64,000 bases of DNA from Mycobacterium rhizamassiliense (GTDB taxonomy: Bacteria; Actinomycetota; Actinomycetes; Mycobacteriales; Mycobacteriaceae), in contig NZ_LT721901.1 in NCBI RefSeq assembly GCF_900157375.1, positions 3,210,315 to 3,274,314 on the forward strand, given 5' to 3'. Numbering within the stretch: the stretch's first letter is position 1; each line of letters opens with the position of its first letter. Shown here one piece after another: positions 41,661 to 50,172 of this stretch. The notes under the pieces were generated by a model. The model was not told the DNA's origin, ran no database searches, and saw only the letters and a list, made by a program, of their open reading frames with translations. Position numbers and translations under genes: made by a program.

Positions 41661-42878
41661 CTAGCTGAGCCGCTCGATCACCATCGCCATGCCCTGGCCG
41701 CCGCCAACACACATGGTCTCCAGACCGAACGTCTTGTCGTGGGTCTGCAGGTTGTTGAGCAGCGTGGTGGCAATGCGCGCGCCCGTCATGCCGAACGGGT
41801 GGCCCAGCGCGATCGCGCCGCCGGACACGTTCAGCTTGTCCTCGTCGATCCCGAGCTCGCGGGCCGAGCCCAGCACCTGCACGGCGAAGGCCTCGTTGAT
41901 CTCGAACAGGTCGATGTCGCTGACCGACAGGCCGGCTCGCTGCAGCGCCTTCTTGGTCGCCTCGATGGGGCCAAGGCCCATGATCTCGGGCGACAGGCCG
42001 CTCACGCCGGTGGACACGATGCGGGCCAGCGGGGTCAGGCCCAGCTCCTTGGCCTTGGTGTCGCTGGTGATCACCAGCGCGGCGGCGCCGTCGTTCAGCG
42101 GGCAGGCGTTGCCGGCGGTCACGGTGCCGTTGGGCCGGAATACCGGCTTGAGCTGGCTGATCTTCTCGTAGGTGGTGCCCGGCCGCGGCCCGTCGTCGGT
42201 GCTGACCGTCGTCCCGTCGGGCAGGGTGACCGGGATGATCTCGCGCTCGAAGAAGCCGCTCTTGATCGCTTCCTCGGCGCGGTTCTGGCTGCGCACGCCC
42301 CAGTGGTCCTGGTCCTCGCGGCTGACGCCGGTCAGCAGCGCGACGTTCTCCGCGGTCTGGCCCATGGCGATGTAGATGTCGGGGATGTTGCCGTCGGCGC
42401 GCGGGTCGTGCCATTCGTCGGCGCCCTCGGCCGCCGCGGCCGAGCGCTCCTGCGCGTCGCCGAACACTTCGTTCTTGGTCTCCGGCCACGAGTCTGCGCT
42501 GCCCTTGACGAACCGGGACACGGTCTCCACACCCGCGGAGATGAACGCGTCGCCCTCGCCCGCCTTGATCGCGTGGAACGCCATCCGGCTGGTCTGCAAC
42601 GACGACGAGCAGTACCGGTTGACGGTGGTACCGGGCAGGAAGTCGTAGCCGAGCTCGACGGCGACGACGCGGGCCAGGTTGTATCCGGACTCACCGGCAG
42701 GCTGGCCGCAGCCCAGGATCAGGTCGTCGATCTGGTGCGGGTTCAGGGCGGGCACTTTGTCGAGCGCGGCGCGCACGATCTGGACGGTCAGATCGTCGGG
42801 GCGCATGCTGACCAGCGATCCCTTCATGGCGCGTCCGATCGGTGAGCGCGCGGCGGAGACGATGACGGCTTCGGGCAT
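41661..42878 (-). CDS. fadA3: Acetyl-CoA acyltransferase (thiolase) FadA3
   Basis: Thiolase that cleaves or condenses beta-ketoacyl-CoA, 405 aa, as in M. tuberculosis. The nucleophile is in NRYCSSSLQTSRMAF (about Cys93), the histidine in GHPFGMTGARIA and the second cysteine in CVGGGQGMAMV. GTEDN-like loops are in place. ATG at 42878; an upstream extension to 42935 was rejected. Single gene on the - strand. Confidence 0.94.
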   Translation of the reverse strand: MPEAVIVSAARSPIGRAMKGSLVSMRPDDLTVQIVRAALDKVPALNPHQIDDLILGCGQPAGESGYNLARVVAVELGYDFLPGTTVNRYCSSSLQTSRMAFHAIKAGEGDAFISAGVETVSRFVKGSADSWPETKNEVFGDAQERSAAAAEGADEWHDPRADGNIPDIYIAMGQTAENVALLTGVSREDQDHWGVRSQNRAEEAIKSGFFEREIIPVTLPDGTTVSTDDGPRPGTTYEKISQLKPVFRPNGTVTAGNACPLNDGAAALVITSDTKAKELGLTPLARIVSTGVSGLSPEIMGLGPIEATKKALQRAGLSVSDIDLFEINEAFAVQVLGSARELGIDEDKLNVSGGAIALGHPFGMTGARIATTLLNNLQTHDKTFGLETMCVGGGQGMAMVIERLS

Positions 42879-42951
42879 GACGGTTCCCTTCGATCCCTTC
42901 CAACGGATACCGGCTCGCCCACGAACGGGTGGCAAACCAGCAGAGATGAAT

Positions 42952-43929
42952 CTAGTCGCTGCCCGTTTCCTGGTACGACGACGGGGCGGCCGAACTGGAG
43001 GCGGGGCGCCGCCACAGCCGGGCCATGGCGCTCAATCGCGTGTTGGCGGGACCGAACTCGGGCTCACCCGACCGCGCGGCCACGTTGAGCACCGGGCTGT
43101 GTACCTCCTGGCCCAACGCGTCGCACAACGCCACCAGCAGCTGCGCCGCGGCCAGCGCGTAGGCGGTCGGCGAGGGGTGGAAGCCGTCGGCGGAGAACAT
43201 CAGCTCCGGCGTCGCCCGGAACTGGGGCGCCAGCAGGTTCGCCAGCGGCACCGGGGTACCGCCGGCCGAACGCACTGCGGCGGCCTGCGCGCGGGCCAGC
43301 CGCGCGGTCCGGGCGTGCGCCAGCGAGCGCAGCGGCTGCGGGATCGCGGAGATGACGCCCAGATCCGGGCAGGTGCCGACGACCACCACCGCGCCGCGGT
43401 TGCGCAACTTCGTCACCGTCCTGCCCAGCCGCCGCGCCGACGGAGTGATCCCGTTCAGCGCGGTGATGTCGTTGGCGCCGATCATCATCACGGCGAGGTC
43501 CGGCGGCGCTCCGGCCACGAACATCGCATCGACTTGGCCCGAAACACCTTTCGAGGTAGCGCCCACAATCGCCTTGGTGCTCAATCGAATTCGTTTGCCC
43601 GTCTGAGCGGCGAGCCCACGGGCGACCAGTACACCCGGCACCTCTTCGGCGCTCATGCAGCCGTAACCGGTTGCGGTCGAGTCCCCGAAGATCATCAGGT
43701 GCAGGTCCGCCGACATGCCGCGCTGCCATCGCTCCACGGGTCCGCCGCCGGGCGTGTAGACGCCGTCGGCGCGGGGCGGGACATCCCACGCCTTGGGGAT
43801 GACAGTGCGCGCGTGAGTAGCCTGGCCGACAAGCAGATTGCGCGCCCCCAAATAGGCCGTACCCGTAGAGGCGAGTGCACCCGCTGTGGCCAGGGCGATG
43901 GTCGAACGACGCGGCAACCGCATGGTCAC
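42952..43929 (-). CDS. SGNH/GDSL-type hydrolase (Rv1075c-type), exported or membrane-anchored
   Basis: 325 aa. An N-terminal hydrophobic stretch (about 11-27) may be a signal anchor. The esterase blocks are IFGDSTATGYG (Ser nucleophile), MMIGANDIT (Asn of block III) and ADGFHPSPTAYALAA (Asp/His). M. tuberculosis Rv1075c is an esterase. The GTG at 43929 or the ATG two codons later is the start. It diverges from lipU across a 228-bp spacer. Confidence 0.88.
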   Translation of the reverse strand: MTMRLPRRSTIALATAGALASTGTAYLGARNLLVGQATHARTVIPKAWDVPPRADGVYTPGGGPVERWQRGMSADLHLMIFGDSTATGYGCMSAEEVPGVLVARGLAAQTGKRIRLSTKAIVGATSKGVSGQVDAMFVAGAPPDLAVMMIGANDITALNGITPSARRLGRTVTKLRNRGAVVVVGTCPDLGVISAIPQPLRSLAHARTARLARAQAAAVRSAGGTPVPLANLLAPQFRATPELMFSADGFHPSPTAYALAAAQLLVALCDALGQEVHSPVLNVAARSGEPEFGPANTRLSAMARLWRRPASSSAAPSSYQETGSD

Positions 43930-44157
43930 GCGCCCAGTCTAGAACCGCGGCCGCATTTGTGCGGGTTGCCGGCAAACAATGTGGTCACGTTGTGAATCAA
44001 ATGTGGTATCAAATCAGACTCTTCAAACGTTGCACACAGAAATGGCTGCGAAGCTAAGTTTACGGGAGGGGCTGAACCACTCGGCGAGGGGAATCGACTG
44101 ACGCTCAGCTGACTCCACATGCTGTATCGCACTACAACGACGTAGAAAGTGGCGAGC

Positions 44158-45225
44158 ATGAGCGCACCAAGTAGGGTTTCCGGCTCACCCAGAGAGGCCA
44201 TTCGGCCGCGCGATGTCCTCAAGGCACGCAAGGCACAAACCCGCAAGTACGCCAGCAGCGACGGCGCCCCGGTCGAGGTACTCGAATCCGGGCCCAGTGT
44301 CGCCGCCCGGGTCGCCAGCCTGGCGGCGCGGGTGACCATCCGGCCGATTCTGGCCGTCGGCAGCAACGCCCCCACGCTCCCGTGGCCTTGGGGCGTCCTC
44401 GATTTCGCGGCTAAGGCGCTGCTTCCGGTCTCGGCCACCGTTCGCGACACCGTCGAACTGCCCCATGCTTCGGCGCAGCTGGTGCGCGCGCCCGGCGTGC
44501 TGCCGGCCGACGGCACCCGGCGGATCGTCGTCTACTTCCACGGCGGAGCGTTCCTCACCTGCGGGGCGAACTCGCATGGCCGCATCGTCGAGGCCATCTC
44601 GAACTTCGCCGATTCGCCGGTGCTGGTGGTGAATTACCGTCTGCTGCCCAAACATTCGGTCGGCATGGCGCTCGACGACTGTTACGACGCCTACCAGTGG
44701 GCGCGGCACCGCGGCTTCCCGGCCGACCAGATCGTGCTGGGCGGCGACTCCGCGGGCGGCTACCTGGCGCTGGCCCTCGCGCAGCGGCTGCAGCGCGAGG
44801 GTGAGGAGCCGGCGGCGCTGGTGGCTATCTCGCCGCTGCTGCAGCTCGCCAAGGAACACAAGCAGGCCCACCCCAACATCAAGACCGACGCGATGTTCCC
44901 GGCCAATGCGTTCGACGCGCTCGTCAAGCTGGTCGCCAGCGCCGCCGAGAAGAACATCGTGGACGGCAAACCGGAAGAAATATACGAGCCCCTGGACCAC
45001 ATCACGCCCGGACTCCCGCGCACCCTGATTCATGTGTCCGGGTCCGAAGTGCTGCTGCACGACGCGCAATTGGCGGCCAGCAGGCTTGCGGCCGTTGGGG
45101 TTCCGGCCGAGGTGCGCGTCTGGCCCGGCCAGATGCACGACTTCCAGCTGGCGGCGCCGCTGGTGCCGGAGGCGCAACGCTCGCTGCGCCAGATCGGCGA
45201 TTACATCCGCGAAGCCACCGGCTGA
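44158..45225 (+). CDS. lipU: Lipase/esterase LipU, hormone-sensitive lipase family
   Basis: 355-aa alpha/beta hydrolase. VYFHGGAFLTC supplies the HGG oxyanion hole, GGDSAGGYLALAL the GDSAG nucleophile, and the C-terminal GQMHDFQL the histidine. The first 90 residues form an alpha-helical cap. ATG at 44158 was preferred to GTG at 44149, which lacks a Shine-Dalgarno. The upstream spacer contains two ATCAAAT direct repeats and a TTGCCGGCAA palindrome. Confidence 0.9.
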   Translation: MSAPSRVSGSPREAIRPRDVLKARKAQTRKYASSDGAPVEVLESGPSVAARVASLAARVTIRPILAVGSNAPTLPWPWGVLDFAAKALLPVSATVRDTVELPHASAQLVRAPGVLPADGTRRIVVYFHGGAFLTCGANSHGRIVEAISNFADSPVLVVNYRLLPKHSVGMALDDCYDAYQWARHRGFPADQIVLGGDSAGGYLALALAQRLQREGEEPAALVAISPLLQLAKEHKQAHPNIKTDAMFPANAFDALVKLVASAAEKNIVDGKPEEIYEPLDHITPGLPRTLIHVSGSEVLLHDAQLAASRLAAVGVPAEVRVWPGQMHDFQLAAPLVPEAQRSLRQIGDYIREATG

Positions 45226-45282
45226 CGGCCCCACCCGCGGAGTGGATGTGCGCGGCGCGATATCGCCTGAGACGATGAACGC

Positions 45283-46677
45283 ATGCGAATCGCGCAGCAC
45301 ATCAGCGAGCTGATCGGCGGCACGCCGCTGGTCCGGTTGAACTCCGTCATTCCCGCCGGCGCCGGCACGGTGGCGGCAAAGGTCGAATACCTCAACCCGG
45401 GCGGCAGCTCCAAGGACCGCATCGCGGTGAACATGATCGACGACGCCGAAGCCAAGGGGTTGCTGAAGCCGGGCGGCACCATCGTCGAACCCACCTCGGG
45501 CAACACCGGCGTCGGGCTGGCCCTGGTCGCCCAGCAGCGCGGCTACAAGTGCGTCTTCGTCTGCCCCGACAAGGTCGGCGAGGACAAGCGCAACGTGCTG
45601 CTCGCCTACGGCGCCGAGGTGGTGGTGTGCCCGACGGCCGTCCCGCCCGAGCACCCGAACAGCTACTACACCGTCTCGGACCGGTTGGTCACCGAGATCG
45701 ACGGCGCCTGGAAGCCAGACCAGTACGCGAACCCGCAGGGCCCGGCCAGCCACTACGAGACCACCGGCCCGGAGATCTGGGCCGACACCGACGGAAAGAT
45801 CACCCACTTCGTCGCAGGTATCGGCACCGGCGGGACGATCACCGGGGCGGGCCGCTACCTCAAGGAGGTGTCCGGCGGCGCGGTGCGCGTCATCGGCGCC
45901 GACCCCGAGGGCTCGGTGTATTCGGGCGGCACCGGGCGGCCCTACCTGGTCGAGGGCGTCGGCGAGGACTTCTGGCCGGCCGCCTACGACCCTTCGGTGC
46001 CCGACCAGATCATCGCGGTGTCCGACTCCGACTCGTTCGACATGACCAGGCGGCTGGCCCGGGAAGAGGCGATGCTGGTCGGCGGCTCGTGCGGCATGGC
46101 GGTGGTCGCCGCGTCGAAGGTGGCTGAGGAGGCCGGCCCCGACGCGCTGGTCGTGGTGCTGCTGCCGGACGGCGGCCGCGGCTACCTGTCGAAGATCTTC
46201 AACGACGCGTGGATGTCGTCCTACGGCTTCTTCCGCAGTCGCCTCGACGGCTCGACGGAACAACAGACCGTCGGCGACGTGTTGCGCGGAAAGTCCGGCG
46301 CGCTACCCGATCTGGTGCACACGCACCCGTCCGAGACTGTGCGCGACGCGATCGGCATCCTGCGCGAATACGGGGTGTCCCAGATGCCGGTCGTCGGCGC
46401 CGAGCCGCCGGTGATGGCCGGCGAGGTCGCAGGCAGTGTCTCCGAACGCGAACTGCTCTCGGCGGTGTTCGAGGGCCGGGCCAAGCTGGCCGACGCCGTC
46501 TCCGAGCACATGAGTCCGCCGCTGCGAATGATCGGCGCCGGCGAATTGGTCAGCGCTGCCGGGAAGGAACTGCGGGATTGGGACGCGCTGATGGTCGTCG
46601 AGCAGGGTAAACCCGTCGGCGTCATTACCCGGTATGACCTGCTGGGATTCCTCTCCGACCCGCCGCGGCGGCGCTGA
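45283..46677 (+). CDS. cbs: Cystathionine beta-synthase
   Basis: PLP enzyme of the reverse-transsulfuration pathway, joining homocysteine and serine. 464 aa, as in M. tuberculosis. The PLP lysine is in GGSSKDRIA (about Lys44), the substrate loop is TSGNTGVG, and the phosphate loop is AGIGTGGTITG. The C-terminal third is a CBS-domain pair (DLVHTHPSETVRDAIGIL and LADAVSEHMSPPLRM), a regulatory module. The gene metB, acting in the same sulfur pathway, lies downstream at 51379. Confidence 0.95.
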   Translation: MRIAQHISELIGGTPLVRLNSVIPAGAGTVAAKVEYLNPGGSSKDRIAVNMIDDAEAKGLLKPGGTIVEPTSGNTGVGLALVAQQRGYKCVFVCPDKVGEDKRNVLLAYGAEVVVCPTAVPPEHPNSYYTVSDRLVTEIDGAWKPDQYANPQGPASHYETTGPEIWADTDGKITHFVAGIGTGGTITGAGRYLKEVSGGAVRVIGADPEGSVYSGGTGRPYLVEGVGEDFWPAAYDPSVPDQIIAVSDSDSFDMTRRLAREEAMLVGGSCGMAVVAASKVAEEAGPDALVVVLLPDGGRGYLSKIFNDAWMSSYGFFRSRLDGSTEQQTVGDVLRGKSGALPDLVHTHPSETVRDAIGILREYGVSQMPVVGAEPPVMAGEVAGSVSERELLSAVFEGRAKLADAVSEHMSPPLRMIGAGELVSAAGKELRDWDALMVVEQGKPVGVITRYDLLGFLSDPPRRR

Positions 46678-46766
46678 AAGTTCGGCAAGGACCCATGCCG
46701 GGTGGCCGGGGCCCTCAGGTACTGTTATGCGGCTACCCCAGCTAACTCGCCGTGGAAGGTTGTCCC

Positions 46767-47432
46767 ATGACCGATCAACCGCCGCCTGGTGGGTCTTACC
46801 CGCCATCTGACCCCGGATTTTCCGGCGGGCAGGAGCCGCCCTCCGGCGGTTACGAGCCGCCACCGCCCCCGCCGCCGGGCGGAGGTTATCCGCCGCCGCC
46901 CCCGCCGTCGGGCGGGTACGCGCCACCGCCGCCCGGACCGGCCGTCCGCGCGCTGCCGACGGAGTCCTACACGCCGTGGCTCACCCGGGTGCTGGCTGCC
47001 CTGATCGACAACGTCCCGCTCGCGATCGTCTACACCATCGCGTGGGTGATCGCGCTGGTCACCCAGCAGTCGTCGTGCGTGGCCAACATCAGCCAGTACG
47101 ACGTCAGCCAGTACTGCTACTCGCAGGACTCCGTCATCGGCCTGTTCGCGCAGGGGTTGGCGTGGCTGGCGATACTCGTCTACGGGATCTGGAACTTCGG
47201 TTTCCGCCAGGGCACGACCGGATCGAGCCTGGGCAAGTCGGTGATGAAGATCAAGGTGGTCAGCGAGAACACCGGGCAGCCCATCGGTTTCGGGCTGTCG
47301 ATCGTGCGCCAACTCGCCCACATCGTCGACGCGCTCATCTGCTATATCGGCTTCCTGTTCCCGCTGTGGGACGCCAAGCGGCAGACCCTGGCCGACAAGA
47401 TCATGACCACGGTGGTCCTGCCGATCGCCTAA
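46767..47432 (+). CDS. pra: Proline-rich antigen Pra, RDD-domain membrane protein
   Basis: 221 aa. The first 65 residues are dominated by Pro/Gly repeats (PPSGGYEPPPPPPPGGGYPP type). The RDD-like membrane domain follows, with YTPWLTRVLAALIDNVP and three to four helices ending in KRQTLADKIMTTVVLP. It matches the 36-kDa proline-rich antigen of mycobacteria. ATG at 46767; its TAA overlaps the stop of the convergent LLM gene. Confidence 0.92.
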   Translation: MTDQPPPGGSYPPSDPGFSGGQEPPSGGYEPPPPPPPGGGYPPPPPPSGGYAPPPPGPAVRALPTESYTPWLTRVLAALIDNVPLAIVYTIAWVIALVTQQSSCVANISQYDVSQYCYSQDSVIGLFAQGLAWLAILVYGIWNFGFRQGTTGSSLGKSVMKIKVVSENTGQPIGFGLSIVRQLAHIVDALICYIGFLFPLWDAKRQTLADKIMTTVVLPIA

Positions 47433-48391
47433 CCGGCCGCGCCGAAACCCACCGTCGCGAGGAATTCCTCGGTGCGGCAGCGTGATTCGCTGCGCGCGGC
47501 CGCGCTGTCGCCGAGCGCGATGACGCGCGCGGCGAGGTCGGTGACGCCGGCGTCGCGGTAACGGCCCAGCCTGGCCAGGATCGCGGCCTCGTCCCCGGCG
47601 GCCATGGTGTCGCCGACGTCGGTGGCGTCGCCGCGTTCGAGGAGCTTCAGGTAGTTCGGTGACAGCTCGGCGTGGCCCAGCACCTGATTGGCGTGGGCGC
47701 GCGCCCGGTCGACCTCGCCGGCGGCGCACAGGGCGACGGGAACGCCGGCGACCACGCGCGGGGACCCCCGCCCCGCCGCCTGCGCGGCCGCGGTGATCCG
47801 CGGAACGACGTGTTCGGCGACGGCGCGTTCGTCGGCCATCCACAGGATGGTCCCTTGCGTGTGCTCGCCGGCCAGCCGCAGCATCGCCGGCCCCAGGGCG
47901 GCCAGCAGCACCTGCGGCGGCCCGGTGTCGGTGACGTCCAGTGGGCTGCGCACCCGGTACGTGTCGTTTTCCACCTCGACCGGGCCCGGCGCGCGCAGCG
48001 CCGGGCCCAACACCTGCAGATAGTCGCGCACCTGGTGGGCCGGACGGTCGTAGGACAGGCCGAGCTGGTCTTCGATGATCCAGTGATGCGACGGGCCGAG
48101 GCCGAGCGTAAACCGGCCCGCGCAGGCGGCGCCGGTGGTCAGCGCCTGCTGCGCCATCGCGATGGGGTGACGCGTCTGGATCGGCACGATCGCCGTCCCC
48201 AGCTCAATGTGCTTGGTGCGCTGGCCGATCAGGGCGAGCACCGACATGGCGTCGAGGTATCCGGGAACCTGCGGAAACCAGAACGACGCGAAGCCGTGGT
48301 CTTCGGCTGACTGGGCTGTGGACAGCAGGCGACCCAAACGTTCAGCCGGCGGGCAATCCCTGTCGGTGCCGACCATCAGCCCTACCCGCAC
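47429..48391 (-). CDS. F420-dependent LLM-class oxidoreductase
   Basis: Luciferase-like TIM-barrel enzyme, 320 aa. MRVGLMVGTDRD, EDHGFASFWFPQVPGYLD and IELGTAIVPIQTRHPIAMAQ (barrel strands) with GRFTLGLGPSHH are typical of F420-binding members. GTG start. It is the last gene of a - strand trio with an EthD-like and an epimerase gene. This trio is absent between pra and metB in M. tuberculosis. The substrate is unknown; it is likely a hydride transfer on a ketone, alcohol or enoyl compound. Confidence 0.88.
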   Translation of the reverse strand: MRVGLMVGTDRDCPPAERLGRLLSTAQSAEDHGFASFWFPQVPGYLDAMSVLALIGQRTKHIELGTAIVPIQTRHPIAMAQQALTTGAACAGRFTLGLGPSHHWIIEDQLGLSYDRPAHQVRDYLQVLGPALRAPGPVEVENDTYRVRSPLDVTDTGPPQVLLAALGPAMLRLAGEHTQGTILWMADERAVAEHVVPRITAAAQAAGRGSPRVVAGVPVALCAAGEVDRARAHANQVLGHAELSPNYLKLLERGDATDVGDTMAAGDEAAILARLGRYRDAGVTDLAARVIALGDSAAARSESRCRTEEFLATVGFGAAG

Positions 48392-48403
48392 AGCGGTCCC
48401 GTC

Positions 48404-49147
48404 TTACGGCACATAGCGGTCCCACTCGTAGGGGATCACCGGATGAAAGGGCGCGGCGAAAAGCGGTGTGACATCGACACTTTGCCACCGCCGCTCGAGG
48501 GCGGCGCGCAGGCGCGTGGCCACGGCCACCGGGTCGTCGTCGAGGAAGCAGTACGTGAACAGCTGGCCCGGCGGGGCGGCGGCCAGCCGCTCGTCGACGC
48601 GCAGCGACTCGAACGACCAGACCCCGGCCACGCCGTCGACCGCCGACAGGTCCGCCGGCGCGGCGGTGCCCTGCTCAATCATCAAGTAGGCGCCCAGGAT
48701 TGGCCGCCACGGCAGGACGTCGGCGCCGACCTTGACCCGCGCCGCGGCGGCCTTGGTCTGCAGCCCGTAGACGCCACGCTCGACGTGTGGCAGCAGCGCC
48801 AGCTTGCGTCCTGCGTCGCCCAGCGCAGTGGACAGCTCGTTGAACGCGTCGAGGCCGCCGAGGTCGGCGAAGAAGTATGTCATCACGTGATCGACTGCGT
48901 CGAAACGGTTTCCGGTGACGGCCCGGGCGGCGCGGCACTGCGGCGTGGACACCAGGCGCAGCGAGGCGCGAACCGACGACAGCCGGTGCTGCTCGGGCCG
49001 ATGGTCCAGGGTGTGCCAACGTAGATACTCCGCGTCGGTGCCGTGCGGATGCCGGGTCGCCATCGAGACGAACGCGGTGGTGATGTCGCCGCGCCCGGCG
49101 GCCAGCACCTCGGGGACCCGGTCGGACGGTGTTCCGGGAAACTCCAT
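48404..49147 (-). CDS. EthD-like / dimeric alpha-beta-barrel protein
   Basis: 247 aa. The N-terminal part AFVSMATRHPHGTDAEYLRW with HTLDHRPEQHRL resembles the EthD pattern (His-rich strand-helix), and MTYFFADLGGLDAFNEL is a second strand-helix. A similar half follows from GAYLMIEQG to the end, so it is probably two tandem ferredoxin-like barrels. ATG at 49147 lies just inside the upstream gene's stop region; GTG at 49153 would overlap it. Function unknown, presumably tied to the flanking oxidoreductase and epimerase. Confidence 0.7.
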   Translation of the reverse strand: MEFPGTPSDRVPEVLAAGRGDITTAFVSMATRHPHGTDAEYLRWHTLDHRPEQHRLSSVRASLRLVSTPQCRAARAVTGNRFDAVDHVMTYFFADLGGLDAFNELSTALGDAGRKLALLPHVERGVYGLQTKAAAARVKVGADVLPWRPILGAYLMIEQGTAAPADLSAVDGVAGVWSFESLRVDERLAAAPPGQLFTYCFLDDDPVAVATRLRAALERRWQSVDVTPLFAAPFHPVIPYEWDRYVP

Positions 49148-49149
49148 CG

Positions 49150-50085
49150 TCACCTCACCGCCGGAGTCGTCGACGGCAGCGTGATCTCGGGGTGACGGCT
49201 GGCGACCATTCGTTGGAACCCCTCGCGCCAGGAAACCTTTGTGCGTCCGAGTATTTCGTGCATGTGAGTGACGTCGGGCCACAGCGGGGTGTGCGCGTCG
49301 GGTGAGTATTCGAAGATCGGCGTCACGCCGGCCAGCTCGCCCAGGTATGCGCAGTAGTCCTCGACGCTGACGGTCTCGCTGCCTGCCCAGTTGACCACGA
49401 CCGGCGGGGTGTCCGCGACTTCCATTGCCCGGATGCCCAATTCGACGTAGTCGTCCTCGTAGATCGGGTTGTAGTTGTTTGGTGTATCGGGGTGCAGCCG
49501 AATCGGCTTGTGCGCCAACATCATGTCCAGGCGGTCGGCCGGGGCGCCACCCTCGGGGCCGTACGTGGAGCAGATCCTGATGATGGTCAACGGAATCCGG
49601 TGCGCCTTGGCGACCCAGGTGCACACCGCCTCGGCGGCCACCTTGGAGAAGGAATAGTTGGGCCGCAACGGAACCCCGGGCGGGTCGTCCTCGGTCAGCG
49701 GGCGCTGACCCTGGTAGGCGTAGATCGAACCCGTCGAGCAGAACACGAATCCCTTGGCCGCGCGGCAGTGGTACAGCAGATCGCCCGAACGCTGGGCGTT
49801 AGTGTGCAGGCAGTGGGCCCAATCCCGCGCGCCGGGGTCGACGGCCGCGTGAAAGACGTAGGTGAAGTCGTCGGGCAGCCGCGAAAAGTCGTCCGTGCTC
49901 ACGTCGAACGCGATCGGAGTGATGCCGGCGGCGGTCAGCTTGTCGCGGTCGGCGGGGTCGCGCAAGCGCGCGGCGCCCCACACTTCGTTGTCGGCCGCGA
50001 GCTTCCGGGCGATGGGAAAGGCGATCTTCCCACTCGCCCCGGTGATCAGGATCTTTTGTCCGCGCAGGGCTTTGCTCCTTTGCAA
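49150..50085 (-). CDS. NAD-dependent epimerase/dehydratase (extended SDR)
   Basis: About 311 aa. The NAD-binding Rossmann start ILITGASGKIAFPIARKLA has an atypical GxxGKIA instead of GxxGxIG. The catalytic part is FCSTGSIYAYQGQ with Ser, and NYSFSKVAAEAV gives the YxxxK pair. It resembles UDP-sugar or steroid dehydrogenase-like SDRs. The start is unclear: TTG at 50085 is the first codon, but AAAGGAG lies just after it, so CTG at 50067 (MRGQKILITG) may be used. Confidence 0.85.
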   Translation of the reverse strand: MQRSKALRGQKILITGASGKIAFPIARKLAADNEVWGAARLRDPADRDKLTAAGITPIAFDVSTDDFSRLPDDFTYVFHAAVDPGARDWAHCLHTNAQRSGDLLYHCRAAKGFVFCSTGSIYAYQGQRPLTEDDPPGVPLRPNYSFSKVAAEAVCTWVAKAHRIPLTIIRICSTYGPEGGAPADRLDMMLAHKPIRLHPDTPNNYNPIYEDDYVELGIRAMEVADTPPVVVNWAGSETVSVEDYCAYLGELAGVTPIFEYSPDAHTPLWPDVTHMHEILGRTKVSWREGFQRMVASRHPEITLPSTTPAVR

Positions 50086-50172
50086 GGCGGGGTGCCCAAG
50101 TAGGTTCTCTTGCTCGACGCCTGAATGTCAAGTGCTTGATACTCATCGCCGTGGGCCGTTAAATGATGGGCG

